In this document: piece after piece, positions 17,233 to 27,519 of the stretch
Layout: every line of letters starts with the position of its first letter
How positions within the stretch are numbered: position 1 is the first letter of the stretch
Source: Pseudopedobacter sp043763845
GTDB taxonomy: Bacteria > Bacteroidota > Bacteroidia > Sphingobacteriales > Sphingobacteriaceae
Assembly (NCBI GenBank): GCA_043763845.1
Contig: JAYULE010000052.1
Span: forward strand, 1-64,000
DNA: 64,000 bases
Direction: 5' to 3'
Translations under genes and position numbers: made by a program
The notes under the pieces: model-generated
Databases searched by the model: none
What the model was told of the DNA's origin: nothing
The model's input: the letters and a program-made list of their open reading frames with translations, nothing else

Positions 17233-19536
17233 TTAGTTTACTTTATCTCCATAGCCCATGCCGTAGCCGTAACCCGAATAGCCCGATGTAGAGAAGTCCA
17301 CATCATTTATCACGAGGTATATATTTTCAACATTATCCTTGGTTTTTATATCGTTTAATATCTCCATCTGATTTTTATTGGTATAATTATGCCTGCATAC
17401 AAAAATGGTCATATCTACATATTTTTGAATTATTAAAGCATCGGAAACTAAACCCACAGGCGGACTATCAATTAATACAAAATCAAATTTTGACCGCAAA
17501 TCGGCAATTAATTCTGGTAATTTGTTACTCAATAAAAGTTCACTTGCATTAGCTACTACTGGGCCTGATGATACTACAAAGCAATTTTCATCAAATTTAC
17601 TTGGTTTTATTATGCTATCAATTGGCAAATCATCCATCACATAATTAGTAAACCCAGGGGTGGATGCGTCTAAGCCTAAAAACCCTGTTAAACGTGGTTT
17701 GCGTAAATCTAACTCCACTAATACTACGCTCTTGCCAGTCATGGCAAATGTACTACCCAAGTTAGACGTTAAAAATGTTTTTCCCTCCCCTTCTATACTT
17801 GAAGTAATCATTATCACACTAGATTGGTTAATATCAAGCAAGCCTCTAAGTTTGGTGCGCAGTGTTCTAAAACTTTCTGTAACAGGCGATCTGGAGTTAA
17901 TATCAACTAAATACTTTCCTGATGATTTGTTATGACCTATTTTACCGATAACCAATACATCTGTTTGTTTTTCGATATCAGCTTCGGAATTTATTTTACT
18001 TGCAAATAAACTTTTAGAGTTTACGTATCCTAATGGTACAATGAAACCAAGAAAAAACGACATCAAATAAATTATGGGTTTTATGGGTTTAGCTGGTGAC
18101 TTACTGCTTTTTGCGCTATCAACAATCCTAGAGTAAGGCATATCTGCTGCTTTTGCCATAGCTGTTTCTTCACGTTTTTGCAATAAATACACGTATAATT
18201 GCTGTTTTAATTCTTGCTGCCGGGCAAAATCGCCTAATGCTCGTTGTTTACCTGGTACAGCCTTTATATTGTTATTAACTATTATATTTTGGCTACTAGA
18301 GCCAGCAGTTGTTAACTCAATTTCTTTTTCATAGCTATCAATACTTTGTAAAAGATTTCGGCGAACTAGCTGAATTTGTTGATCCACATTTTGTATTACA
18401 GGATTTGTTTCTGTATACGATAATTTGCTTTTTTCCCTTTCATTAATTAAATTATTATATTGGGCAAGGCCTGTTGCAAACGATGCGTTTTGAATACCTA
18501 AAGAACTTGGTATTACTTCTTTTATTTCAGGATTGGCGAGCCTATTTTTTAAAGTTTGAATAATAGAAAGCTGCACTTGTTGTTGTTGATATCTATCGGC
18601 ATAAGTACTAGCGTTGCCAACTAAAACTTTAGATTGCTCATTAAGGTCTGTTATATTATTAGTACTCCTAAATGCCTCAAAGTTTCTCTCAATTCCGCTA
18701 AGCTCACCTGCAACTACTGCAATCCTATTGTTAACAAAATTTAAGGTACTATCAATATTTCGTTTCCTGTTCGAAAGGTTATCAACTAAATATTGATCCA
18801 TTAAATTTTGCAATATAGCTTCCCCTTTTTTTGAATTTGGGTAGTATAAAGTAAATTCTATTGTTGTAGTCGCTTTATCAGTAAATTGCGCATCGTAGTT
18901 ATTTAATAACTCCGAAACGGCATCGTCTTCCGACATTATATTTATAGAAAATTCTTGTTTAACTGGTAAAACACCGGGCCTTCTGTCTAATCGTATTTTA
19001 TATTGAGGGAGATTCACAATTTCGCCAAATGGTACTTTAATATTTATATTTTCATCTTCATTTTCAATCAACAAATTATTGTCATCAACCACTTTTAAAA
19101 CATAATTTCTTGATTTTAAAGAGTCTGCGTGGGTTTTAATTATTTGTACAATAAATGGTGTCTCTTCATATGCTTCGGTTGCAAAAATTCCACTTCTAAA
19201 AAAATATCGAATATTTAAGCCCATATTATTTACAACTTCTCTCATTAAATTTCGCGAACGTAAAACATCACCCTCATTTTTAAGATTTTCGTTGGCATTA
19301 AGTGCAGATGAAGCTCCTCCATTTGCATATTGTACTGCCGCATCACGTGTGGTAGGGTGCGGTTGAAGCAATAAAGTACTTGTAACTAAATACTGCTTTG
19401 TTGCAAAGGTTACGTATGCATACGCTAGTCCCATAAACACCATTAAGCTTATTACAAATAAATACCAATACGTTTTTATTTGTAAAATAATGTTATTTAT
19501 GGCATTACTGTTTTCATTTACACTGCGTGATCTCAT
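17233..19536 (-). CDS. Wzc-type polysaccharide co-polymerase with BY-kinase domain
   Basis: 767 aa inner-membrane protein. TM1 is at about 26-46, followed by a periplasmic Wzz-like region with coiled coils (about 250-410) and a GNVR-like segment. TM2 is at about 489-506 after a Pro-rich stretch (SPAKPIKP). The cytoplasmic kinase has SPVTESFRTLRTKL, Walker A IEGEGKTFLTSN (Lys586) and Walker A' VVLVELDLRKP (604-614). The C-terminus is Tyr/Gly-rich (SGYSGYGYGMGYGDKVN), the expected autophosphorylation cluster. It would control polymer length and export together with the Wza-type lipoprotein encoded 38 bp upstream. Confidence 0.92.
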   Translation of the reverse strand: MRSRSVNENSNAINNIILQIKTYWYLFVISLMVFMGLAYAYVTFATKQYLVTSTLLLQPHPTTRDAAVQYANGGASSALNANENLKNEGDVLRSRNLMREVVNNMGLNIRYFFRSGIFATEAYEETPFIVQIIKTHADSLKSRNYVLKVVDDNNLLIENEDENINIKVPFGEIVNLPQYKIRLDRRPGVLPVKQEFSINIMSEDDAVSELLNNYDAQFTDKATTTIEFTLYYPNSKKGEAILQNLMDQYLVDNLSNRKRNIDSTLNFVNNRIAVVAGELSGIERNFEAFRSTNNITDLNEQSKVLVGNASTYADRYQQQQVQLSIIQTLKNRLANPEIKEVIPSSLGIQNASFATGLAQYNNLINEREKSKLSYTETNPVIQNVDQQIQLVRRNLLQSIDSYEKEIELTTAGSSSQNIIVNNNIKAVPGKQRALGDFARQQELKQQLYVYLLQKREETAMAKAADMPYSRIVDSAKSSKSPAKPIKPIIYLMSFFLGFIVPLGYVNSKSLFASKINSEADIEKQTDVLVIGKIGHNKSSGKYLVDINSRSPVTESFRTLRTKLRGLLDINQSSVIMITSSIEGEGKTFLTSNLGSTFAMTGKSVVLVELDLRKPRLTGFLGLDASTPGFTNYVMDDLPIDSIIKPSKFDENCFVVSSGPVVANASELLLSNKLPELIADLRSKFDFVLIDSPPVGLVSDALIIQKYVDMTIFVCRHNYTNKNQMEILNDIKTKDNVENIYLVINDVDFSTSGYSGYGYGMGYGDKVN

Positions 19537-19574
19537 AAGTAGGTAGTTAGTAAATTTTTATTGAAATATTTTTG

Positions 19575-20375
19575 TTATAAAAACCTTACAGCCAGTACAA
19601 TTGCAGAGAATACAGTGGCAACTGCTGTAATGTACTTTATAAGATTATTATCATTGTTTAATATTTTTGTTTTATTGGCTTCCACATAAATTACATCGTT
19701 TTGTTTCAAATAAAAATATGGTGAATTAAGCGTGGCTTTTTTGGTAAGATCTAATTTTACTGTAATGCTTTTTCCCGAAGCTTCTTTTCTTATTAACAAT
19801 ATGTTTTCGCGTTGACCATATATAGTAAGATCGCCAGCAAAACCTATAGCATCCAATATACTTACCTGCTCGTTAGGTACAACAAATGATGCAGGGCGGT
19901 TAACTTCACCAATTACGGTTATTTTAAAATTTAGAAACCTTACATCAACCACTGGGTTTTTAAACGATTCGATAGATTTGGTGGCAATTATTTCGCGGGC
20001 TTTCATAGTGGTAAGTCCGCCTACTTTAACCTTACCAATTATAGGCACATCAACAAAACCTGTTTTATCTACCAGATAGCCCGATACTGGTGTTATCATA
20101 CCTGATTGTGGAGTACCTGCATTTACAAAACCACCATTTCTACTGTTAATGCTATTAGTAGCTTGCTGATCTATAGTATTTATGTTTATTGCCAAAATAT
20201 CGTCTGGTTGTATTAAAGTTTCGCTGTAAGTTGCAATACTAACTTCCTCTGGTTGATTTGACGCAGACAAATCCTTAAAATAGGTAAGTCTTTTAGTATT
20301 CATACAAGATGTTAAGGATGAGAAAGCAATAACGGTAATTAGTACAGTTTTTTTAAACAAAAAAGGATTAGTCAT
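19575..20375 (-). CDS. Wza-type polysaccharide export lipoprotein
   Basis: 266 aa with a lipoprotein signal (Cys24 in SLTSCMN). The export domain runs from LIQPDDILAININTID through VDVPIIGKVKVGGLTTMKAR. An SLBB domain follows (ITVIGEVNRPASFVVPNEQV, then GDLTIYGQRENILLIRK). The C-terminal 20 residues are hydrophobic (TAVATVFSAIVLAV), as in short Bacteroidota Wza homologues. It forms the outer-membrane exit for the polymer and partners the Wzc-type protein. Confidence 0.92.
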   Translation of the reverse strand: MTNPFLFKKTVLITVIAFSSLTSCMNTKRLTYFKDLSASNQPEEVSIATYSETLIQPDDILAININTIDQQATNSINSRNGGFVNAGTPQSGMITPVSGYLVDKTGFVDVPIIGKVKVGGLTTMKAREIIATKSIESFKNPVVDVRFLNFKITVIGEVNRPASFVVPNEQVSILDAIGFAGDLTIYGQRENILLIRKEASGKSITVKLDLTKKATLNSPYFYLKQNDVIYVEANKTKILNNDNNLIKYITAVATVFSAIVLAVRFL

Positions 20376-20564
20376 AATTCATATTTTTTAATAGTAGATA
20401 AATAACAAAATAATTCATATTAGAATGCAGCTTCGCCATTTCGCTTACATTAGCAATTTCTTAAATTAAAATGATGTTAACTATTGCGCTTTATTTATTT
20501 TGTTTTATTAACTAAAGCAATAATTATGATCAAATATTGCAATTATTTGGCCTAATTATTAGCA

Positions 20565-20587
20565 ATTAACGTAGTTGATACGTTAAT
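20565..20587. promoter_or_regulatory. Inverted repeat upstream of the Wza gene
   Basis: Perfect 9-bp arms ATTAACGTA / TACGTTAAT separated by GTTGA. It lies in the 253-bp gap between the malectin protein gene and wza, about 190 bp before the wza start. No T run follows, so it looks more like an operator than a terminator. Function not shown. Confidence 0.35.
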
Positions 20588-20628
20588 GTAAAATAGTGGG
20601 AAAAACAAATTGATATATGTGAATAATC

Positions 20629-23600
20629 TTATTGAACAAGCATTTTAAAATACATTACACCAGATGCCGATCTAACGTTAATTAAATAAATACCGCTTGC
20701 CAAAACCCGATTTAACTGAATTTGTAGGTTTACACCACCATTTCCATTGGTTACATACTTTTGCGTTTGAATAATTTTATTAAAAATATCTGTAATGGTA
20801 ATAACACCTGATTCATGTTTTGGAAAGCTTGATAGGCTCAGGTTAAAATAATCTCCCATATTTGGATTAGGGTATACCGTTAACTTTTTGTTAAATACCA
20901 CAGAATCCTGTTTATTTAACAATAAATTATTATTAGCAACTGCAACTGAATTAGTTATTTGGAAAAGCTCCATTGCAGCAATTGCAACTCTATTAGCCGA
21001 AGGGTTAAATTTAACGGTTAACACACCATCGCTAACTGTAGCAGCAAAATCTTTTACTAATGCGGTACGATAGGGCACTTCATTAAAAATATCAAAATTT
21101 GGTAATACAAGCTGATTTTCTATATTAATGCCAAATACTCTTAAACCTGCACTTGTCCAAAAATTTTCAACAAAGTGCATTCGTATTAGGTAATTGCCAT
21201 TAGAAACAGGTACTTCATATCTGGTTTCAGCAAAATCGGCCGCTGCCGATAAATACGTTTGGTATAAAGAATCAACATCTGTTGCGGCTACGGGGCTTAA
21301 AACAACCTGCTTATCCAATTTTATTGAGCCCTTACGAAAGTTCTTGTCTGTTTCCCAAACTACATTGCCAATAGTTACATTTGCATCCACCGCACTTTTA
21401 ATACGCTTTATTACATTAACCGTAGCATTGGCCGTATTTGCTATACCATAAAGCGGTATTCGCAGCGGACTTAAACTGTTATTATAATTTACCAGCAACA
21501 CAGCATTTTTTATTCCAATGCTTTGGGGGTTAAACCTTACATTAATAATTCTAGTTCCTTGCACTCCTAAGGTTGTTGTTGTAAACGATGGGGTAGAAAA
21601 CTCGGTAGCGTTAGGCCCCGATATTCTTACACTTCTTATCTGTATGGATGGGTCGCGGGTGCTATCGGAATAAATTTTTCCATTATTTTTTAACGTTACA
21701 GCTAACGTTCTGTTGCTTCCAGTTATTGTTGGCTCGAAGGTAAAGGATGTTCTAGGCAAGGATATTAACTCCGAGAAGTTAACCGTTCCAGAATCTGGTC
21801 TTATATTTTCTATGTAATATATATTATCTTGGTAATCATAATTTGTAAACGACGTTCCCAAGTAATCACCATTTAAAAAGTATGCATTTGGTATTATATT
21901 ACCAGCGGCATCTAATGCTTTTAATACCCTAATACCAATTAAGCCGTTTATATTTTGTTTTCGGTCTGTTGATGATGTTCCTACTCTAAAACCAAACTCG
22001 GTTGTTGGATTAATAGTTCCACGGGCAACATTTGTGCTTGAGCCGATAAGCCGCGGCAGTATAGACTGACCATCTAAAGCATTATGCGAAAAAATATTTA
22101 AGTTTGAGGTTGAGCCTTTTCTAAAATATTTAATTGATTCTACTTGGGCGCAACAACCATGATATGCTGCCAGTTGTACAATATTTACAGGCTTAGAATT
22201 ATCAGCTCTTACAAAATAATCTGCATTTATTTCACTTGAATTGCTTACGCGAGTAGTACCATCTACTTCGCCGTCATTTTGCCCGTACCCCACAATTGTA
22301 CCAAACCCAAATGCATTAATAAGCTGTTGGGCGTATGGCTCGTTAGTGCTTTCACCTTCTTTTTGCCAAATACCACATAAAATTACTTTTTTTACAGGCT
22401 CAACACTATCGTTACTAACAATAGTAAGAGTATCGTTAAGTACTTTTAATCTAATACCCGCATCTTTAGCAATAAATTGCAAAGTAATATCTGTAAACTC
22501 ACGGGAAGTTACAGAAAACGGAACTGTGGCTAGCGTATCAGTTTTGATAGAAACTATTTTCCAAGCAGCAGGGTTTGATAGCATAAGATTATTTACAGTT
22601 AACCTACTTGTACCTCTGTTATTTACGCGTAGTTTTACTCTATCGTGATTGGCATTGTAAGGTGTAGTGTCGGGGATGGTACGTCTCCAAGGTATTTGTA
22701 TACGTGAAAAAACCAAGCGTTCGTTTGAGGGGAAATTATCTAGGTTTTTTAACGACATATACGCAACTGAATTTGATTGAGCTACTACGCTAAAACTATA
22801 TGTATTTGTATTTGCGTTACTGTTATCGTCGGTAGCTTTAACAGCTAACTGATAAGTTCCGGCTGTACCAATTGTAAAAGGTGCTTTATAATCAATAAAA
22901 TTTGCGCCGTTAAGAGAGTATTGCAGTGATGCCAAGCCAGATGCACCCAAATCGGTTGCCGATAAAAATACCTGCACCTGGTTGTTATACGTATTTGCCA
23001 ATGTTAACGTACCTACAAACCTTGCAGAAACTGTGGGTTGCGTGTTATCTGTTACTGGGGTAATTGGGGCAAAAGTTATATAATTCATTTTTGTATTTAC
23101 ACCACCCCTTGCTTCAACGGTTAATTTACCATCTGTTACCTGTACAACTGCTGTTGCGTTTTTAAATTTATTTGAGGATGTTTGACTAAAATCAGCAATT
23201 ACTGGTAATCCCTCAATATTTATTTGGTTGTTACTACTAAAAAATCTAAAATCGCCTGCGCTAACGGTAACTCGATACTCCCCATTTGTTACCACATGTT
23301 CCCAATTGCCAGGTACTTCCGAGCCGGTTGTAGGTTGCATCTGTACTAAACTTAACTGCCTTGTATCACCAGTTCCACTTCTTAGTCGCATACTGGCCCG
23401 CATATCTAAAGGTTGTTTTGTTGTTGGACTTATCCATCCAAATTTTCGGGTTGCATTAAATGGAAAACCGGTATCAGCAATATACCCCACTGGGGTAGGT
23501 GCAGATGATGGCTGAAAATTTATATTTACACTTTGTGGTGCATTAACGTTAAGAAATGATAACTCTACATCGTTAAATTTGTAGGAAACAGTATTTCCAA

Positions 23601-23688
23601 ATACCATACTAGTTATGCCCAAAAATAGTAATGTAAAAAAAACAGTGACCATGCCAACTGTATTTGCTTTGTGATTGTTCTCCATCAT
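20629..23688 (-). CDS. Malectin-domain secreted protein with type IX secretion C-terminal domain
   Basis: 1019 aa with an N-terminal signal (TVFFTLLFLGITSMVFGN). Residues ~54-210 form a lectin-like domain (VGYIADTGFPFNATRKFGW ... GGVNTKMNYITFAPI) that is shared with the 23732-26563 protein. An Ig-like segment follows (FVGTLTLANTYNNQVQVFL) and then beta-rich regions. A malectin domain at about 760-905 has RYEVPVSNGNYLIRMHFVEN and GLRVFGINIENQ. The last ~85 residues (LTVYPNPNMGDYFNLSLSS ... ASGIYLINVRS) are a T9SS type A sorting domain, so the protein should be secreted and surface-attached. Placement at the head of the polysaccharide operon suggests it binds the exported polymer, as a matrix or anchoring protein; that is inference. 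Confidence 0.75.
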   Translation of the reverse strand: MMENNHKANTVGMVTVFFTLLFLGITSMVFGNTVSYKFNDVELSFLNVNAPQSVNINFQPSSAPTPVGYIADTGFPFNATRKFGWISPTTKQPLDMRASMRLRSGTGDTRQLSLVQMQPTTGSEVPGNWEHVVTNGEYRVTVSAGDFRFFSSNNQINIEGLPVIADFSQTSSNKFKNATAVVQVTDGKLTVEARGGVNTKMNYITFAPITPVTDNTQPTVSARFVGTLTLANTYNNQVQVFLSATDLGASGLASLQYSLNGANFIDYKAPFTIGTAGTYQLAVKATDDNSNANTNTYSFSVVAQSNSVAYMSLKNLDNFPSNERLVFSRIQIPWRRTIPDTTPYNANHDRVKLRVNNRGTSRLTVNNLMLSNPAAWKIVSIKTDTLATVPFSVTSREFTDITLQFIAKDAGIRLKVLNDTLTIVSNDSVEPVKKVILCGIWQKEGESTNEPYAQQLINAFGFGTIVGYGQNDGEVDGTTRVSNSSEINADYFVRADNSKPVNIVQLAAYHGCCAQVESIKYFRKGSTSNLNIFSHNALDGQSILPRLIGSSTNVARGTINPTTEFGFRVGTSSTDRKQNINGLIGIRVLKALDAAGNIIPNAYFLNGDYLGTSFTNYDYQDNIYYIENIRPDSGTVNFSELISLPRTSFTFEPTITGSNRTLAVTLKNNGKIYSDSTRDPSIQIRSVRISGPNATEFSTPSFTTTTLGVQGTRIINVRFNPQSIGIKNAVLLVNYNNSLSPLRIPLYGIANTANATVNVIKRIKSAVDANVTIGNVVWETDKNFRKGSIKLDKQVVLSPVAATDVDSLYQTYLSAAADFAETRYEVPVSNGNYLIRMHFVENFWTSAGLRVFGINIENQLVLPNFDIFNEVPYRTALVKDFAATVSDGVLTVKFNPSANRVAIAAMELFQITNSVAVANNNLLLNKQDSVVFNKKLTVYPNPNMGDYFNLSLSSFPKHESGVITITDIFNKIIQTQKYVTNGNGGVNLQIQLNRVLASGIYLINVRSASGVMYFKMLVQ

Positions 23689-23731
23689 ATTAAATTATTA
23701 ATTAAGTAAATTGATAATACAGACGCTATGC

Positions 23732-26563
23732 TTATCTGTATTTTTTTGGATAGATAACTCGTTTTTGCGCTACGAGCAATTTTTGTTGTGGTTTTTCAAC
23801 TACCTTTAAAAGGGTAATTTGTGAAATAAGATTTGGGTTTTCGTTCCAGTTAAATTCGCTTACGTACAAATTTCCGTTAACAATGTCTTCGGTTATGTCT
23901 AAAGGGTTGGCAAAGCCCACCATCCCTTTTAAACCATAATTACTAACACCACCAGCAGATTTTACGATATTGTATTTGCTATCAACCATCTGTTTTAAAT
24001 TTGCCAACTTGTAAATAACGCCAGGCTCAAGCACCATAATATCGCCACCACCGCTAAATCTGCAAACCAACAGTTTACCTTTCAGTGCTCCATTAAATGC
24101 ATTATTTTTATATTCAATTACGCCGTTTGGCGATTTATTGTAGCCAAAATCAAATGCTGCCCAGCGAAAGTTTTTATCAGGCTTTACCCAAGGTTGGTAC
24201 ATTGGGTTATCCACAAACCCGCGGTTTAATACATATTCGCCACGCAACGGGTTTGGGTGTCCGTAGTAACCAACGCCTTTATTAGGATTTACCCTAAAAA
24301 GCCAATCGTGTTGTACAGGCACATTTTCTGTTGCCAAAACCTCGGGTCCATCATAATAGGTACCATTAGGGCGTTTAACTTTTTTAACTGTGGCTGGCGA
24401 ATTACCCCCACCGCCCGAACCATTTGCTGGTATATATAATTGACCATTGCTATGCCATACCATATCGTAAGCGTTACGAATGCCCGATGCATAAATAGTT
24501 AGCGGAGATTGCGTAGCATAGGGATTGTAACTTCCGTCAGATAATTTAATATTAGTAAGCGATGCATGGTTGATTAGGTTTTGATTTTTTGTGGTTTTAA
24601 CATTTAGTGGCAATTTAACCGCTTTTAATTTACTAACATCAAGCCGTAATATTGCACCAGATAATAAAGTCTCATTACGTTGCCATGCTTTATCGTAGCT
24701 TCCGGCCGAACTATTACTACCTTGTGAAATATATAACCCTCCATCTGGACCAAAAACAATACTGTTTACCATATGGTCTCTGGTTGATCGTGGTAGATTT
24801 ATAATAATTTGTTTTTCGTTTTGCAATACAGAACCAGATAGTCTTGATATTTTACCATCAAATTCGGGGGCTGCATTCATTTCGGCCGATGAGTAAGAAA
24901 CCCAAGCAATCAAATTATCTGCTGTTGATTTTGGGTCGAAGGTTAAACCAATAGCAGTAGACTCACCTCGTTTTTTAACTAATGTATAAATTGGATACAT
25001 TTGGCTTAGCATACCACTTTGGTGATCTACATTAAAACGCTCTATGCCACCATTCATTTTTAGGGCATAAAACTTGCCATCGGGTCCAAATAGCAAAGAT
25101 GTATACTTTTTATTTTGTGTACCAGGCACCGATATTTTAATAAACTCGGCATTGATAATGTTAGTGGAATCTACAGGTGCTAAAGCGGTTGAAAAAGTGG
25201 ATTGAAATTGGGTAAATGGAGTGCCATTATAACTTTTCACACCATTGGTAATGATAAATTTGTAATTTGTATATGGCTCTAACGGGTGTAATGGAGTAAA
25301 ACTGATAGCATCTCCACCTCCTGTACCTTGTACGTTACCTTGTACGTTAACTTCTTTCCCATTATAAAGCTTTAATAGTTTTACAGTATTGTTTGTTATA
25401 GTGGAATTGTTAGTACCTCCTTTAAAACCTTTAGTCGAAGGAATTGAAAGGTTGTTTGCTGCTATCGTTGAATTGGTATAAATAACACATCCGTTTACCG
25501 GGTTGGCCGCTACAACGTACGGGCGAGTTTTATCAACAACCCTTAACGATATATCAATACTTGCCGAAGTATAGCCAGGAGATGTTATTTTTATTTGTGC
25601 AACATAATTTCCAACCGGAAGGTTACGGCCAAATGAATAATCAATATTTATAGAATCTTCCTCTGTTATATTTGCACTAAACGCCAGCCATTTATACTTA
25701 CCATTTGGGTAAATTGCCGCTACCTTATAAGCGGTTTTTTGTTGTAAGGAATTATTGATTTTCAAAACCGCAAGTTGTTTTGAACTACCTTGCTTTTCAA
25801 TGAGTAAATTTTGCTGAGGGGAAAGTAAATAAACATATGGGTTTACACTAATTGGTACTATACTTAAATAGCATATTTTTGTATTGATACCTCCTTTAGC
25901 ATCAATAGTTAGTAAGCCATCATTAACTGTAACTGTAACCGTAGCTTCCTTCAATCTACCAGGGCTTCTTAACTTGCCTAAAGGCACAAAATTTGAAATA
26001 GCCTTAACACCTTCAATATTTATACAGTGCAACTCATTAGCTTTTTTAACTTCACCATCACCGGCAGCAACAGTAACTTTATAAACTCCGTTTAACACTT
26101 TAAGTTCCCAATACCCGCTTGCTTTTACGCCATCAAATGCACCGTACCTAAATGTATTTATATCGTCGGCTTGCATGTGTACAAAGGTTGATAGCAGTAC
26201 ATCTTCGGGCTCAAGCCTTGCCCTGCCATTGCCTTGTATATTTATTGGTTTATTGGTTAATATACTTTTCCAACCAAAGGTTAAGCCAGTTCCTTCATAA
26301 AAACCCGGATGTTCACCAAATGGTTCACCTGTGTCTTTTAACCAACCTGGTGGCGGCTGGGTGTTGCTATCCTGAAAGTTTATTTTGACAGGTTCTATTT
26401 GTGGTACAGTAGAAATATTAAAAAAGTCTTGAATTTGTATATTATCTCGATTTTCAATTTCCTGTTTAAATGCCCTTACATTAAAAAAACAATAAATTAG
26501 AATTAGTATAATTAAAACGGGTAAAAGCAAAAACTTTTTTTTAACGTTTAAAGTGAATATCAT
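23732..26563 (-). CDS. Large exported protein: lectin-like domain plus glucose/sorbosone-dehydrogenase-like propeller
   Basis: 943 aa from the ATG at 26563; the frame is open to a GTG at 26614, but the ATG puts the hydrophobic anchor (LLLPVLIILILIYCFF, about residues 12-27) near the N-terminus. Residues ~60-240 resemble the lectin-like domain of the neighbouring 1019-aa protein (PGWLKDTGEPFGEHPG; GGINTKICYLSIVPI). Ig-like segments follow, with NPVNGCVIYTNSTI near the second. From about residue 490 there is a beta-propeller like PQQ-dependent sugar dehydrogenases and related soluble proteins (TSLLFGPDGKFYALK; DHMVNSIVFGPDGGLYISQG). I did not identify catalytic residues, so enzymatic activity is uncertain. 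No T9SS domain is seen at the C-terminus. It is probably the first gene of the minus-strand locus. Confidence 0.65.
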   Translation of the reverse strand: MIFTLNVKKKFLLLPVLIILILIYCFFNVRAFKQEIENRDNIQIQDFFNISTVPQIEPVKINFQDSNTQPPPGWLKDTGEPFGEHPGFYEGTGLTFGWKSILTNKPINIQGNGRARLEPEDVLLSTFVHMQADDINTFRYGAFDGVKASGYWELKVLNGVYKVTVAAGDGEVKKANELHCINIEGVKAISNFVPLGKLRSPGRLKEATVTVTVNDGLLTIDAKGGINTKICYLSIVPISVNPYVYLLSPQQNLLIEKQGSSKQLAVLKINNSLQQKTAYKVAAIYPNGKYKWLAFSANITEEDSINIDYSFGRNLPVGNYVAQIKITSPGYTSASIDISLRVVDKTRPYVVAANPVNGCVIYTNSTIAANNLSIPSTKGFKGGTNNSTITNNTVKLLKLYNGKEVNVQGNVQGTGGGDAISFTPLHPLEPYTNYKFIITNGVKSYNGTPFTQFQSTFSTALAPVDSTNIINAEFIKISVPGTQNKKYTSLLFGPDGKFYALKMNGGIERFNVDHQSGMLSQMYPIYTLVKKRGESTAIGLTFDPKSTADNLIAWVSYSSAEMNAAPEFDGKISRLSGSVLQNEKQIIINLPRSTRDHMVNSIVFGPDGGLYISQGSNSSAGSYDKAWQRNETLLSGAILRLDVSKLKAVKLPLNVKTTKNQNLINHASLTNIKLSDGSYNPYATQSPLTIYASGIRNAYDMVWHSNGQLYIPANGSGGGGNSPATVKKVKRPNGTYYDGPEVLATENVPVQHDWLFRVNPNKGVGYYGHPNPLRGEYVLNRGFVDNPMYQPWVKPDKNFRWAAFDFGYNKSPNGVIEYKNNAFNGALKGKLLVCRFSGGGDIMVLEPGVIYKLANLKQMVDSKYNIVKSAGGVSNYGLKGMVGFANPLDITEDIVNGNLYVSEFNWNENPNLISQITLLKVVEKPQQKLLVAQKRVIYPKKYR

Positions 26564-26987
26564 ATAAATATAAAATATTGGCTGTATCAATCTTAAAAGG
26601 CTTCGCCCTCTCACTTACAGTAAATTATTGCATACGTGAATCAATTAAATATTACAATTTTAAGTGATTTTGGCTCAAATAAGATACCAATTATTCAGCT
26701 TGTACTGTTTATGTGCAGTTGTGAGAATTATTGTACAGTTAAAAAGCCATATTACACAATTTTAAAACCCCATAATTAAAAGTTTAATTAAGGGGTTATG
26801 ATTGTACTCACATAAGAGAAAAACACAAAATTAATTTCCCAAAAATGCACATATTTATATACAATGTTTAAATTTTAGCAATTGCAACGGCCTTTTACAG
26901 TAATTTAGATAGATAAAACGAGTAATTCTTATATTTCCGAAAATTAATTAAACAATACTTTTTCATTTACATTTACCTATAAATAAC
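26564..26987. other. Divergent intergenic region at the head of the polysaccharide locus
   Basis: About 420 bp between the divergent starts at 26563 (minus) and 26988 (plus). It should carry promoters for both directions. It is very AT-rich and contains one strong inverted repeat at 26766-26797. CTTATATTTCC at about 26929-26939 is one base off TAnnTTTG and could be the -7 box for the NusG-like gene. No gene is seen. Confidence 0.4.
26766..26797. promoter_or_regulatory. Near-perfect hairpin between the polysaccharide locus and the NusG-like gene
   Basis: 15-bp arms beginning AACCCC and ending GGGGTT, one mismatch, 2-nt centre (AG). It is symmetric and lacks a clear T run, so it could be an operator for both divergent promoters or a structured leader. 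It is the most stable structure in this intergenic region. Confidence 0.45.
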
Positions 26988-27485
26988 ATGAAAATCAATC
27001 AATGGATGGTACTTTATACCCGATCACGTTGGGAAAAGAAGGTTGACCGCTTGTTAAAAGAAAAAAATATTACCTCGTATTGCCCCTTAGTAAAAACGAG
27101 TAAAAAGTGGGCGGATAGAACCAAGTTGGTAGAAGTACCTCTTTTTAAATCGTATCTTTTTGTTAAATCAAATTATGCGGACCTCGAAAAAATAACCCAA
27201 ACCCAAGGCGTGGTTACTTATATTACTTTTAATGGCAAACCTGCAATATTGCAAGATCACGAAATTGAAAACATAAGAAACATTGTAAACAATTTTTCGA
27301 ACATTGAAACTTTACCGCTTAGCAATTTACAAATTGGCGACGAGGCAATAATTAAGTCTGGCCTTTTGGTTAACCAATGTGGTGAAGTGCATCAAATAAA
27401 TGGGAATTCTATTGTGATGGTAATTAAAAGTATGAGTTGTGCTTTAACAGTAAAAATCAATTCGAAAGAATTAATAGCTTGTTAA
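26988..27485 (+). CDS. UpxY-like NusG-family transcription antiterminator
   Basis: 165 aa NusG paralogue. It has an N-terminal NGN domain (WMVLYTRSRWEKKVDRLL; ITSYCPLVKTSKKWADRTK; VPLFKSYLFVKSNYADLEKI) and a C-terminal KOW-like part (LQIGDEAIIKSGLLVNQCGE). The short length and sequence match UpxY/LoaP-type specialised NusG proteins, which in Bacteroides let RNA polymerase read through long polysaccharide operons. Unlike the usual arrangement as first gene of the operon, here it points away from the locus it probably serves. A small HTH protein follows 34 bp downstream. Confidence 0.85.
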   Translation: MKINQWMVLYTRSRWEKKVDRLLKEKNITSYCPLVKTSKKWADRTKLVEVPLFKSYLFVKSNYADLEKITQTQGVVTYITFNGKPAILQDHEIENIRNIVNNFSNIETLPLSNLQIGDEAIIKSGLLVNQCGEVHQINGNSIVMVIKSMSCALTVKINSKELIAC

Positions 27486-27519
27486 TAATTTTATTAAAAC
27501 ATTTAGAAGTTACCTAATT

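Noticed and set aside
24289..24492. 67-aa frame on the same strand as the sugar-dehydrogenase-like gene
   Set aside because: It lies entirely inside that gene in another frame, so it is a shadow.
26564..26614. 17-residue extension of the sugar-dehydrogenase-like protein
   Set aside because: It needs a GTG start, and the ATG at 26563 places the membrane anchor near the N-terminus.
26766..26797. Invertible promoter as in Bacteroides capsule loci
   Set aside because: Those need two separated inverted repeats around a promoter. Here there is one compact palindrome and no invertase gene.
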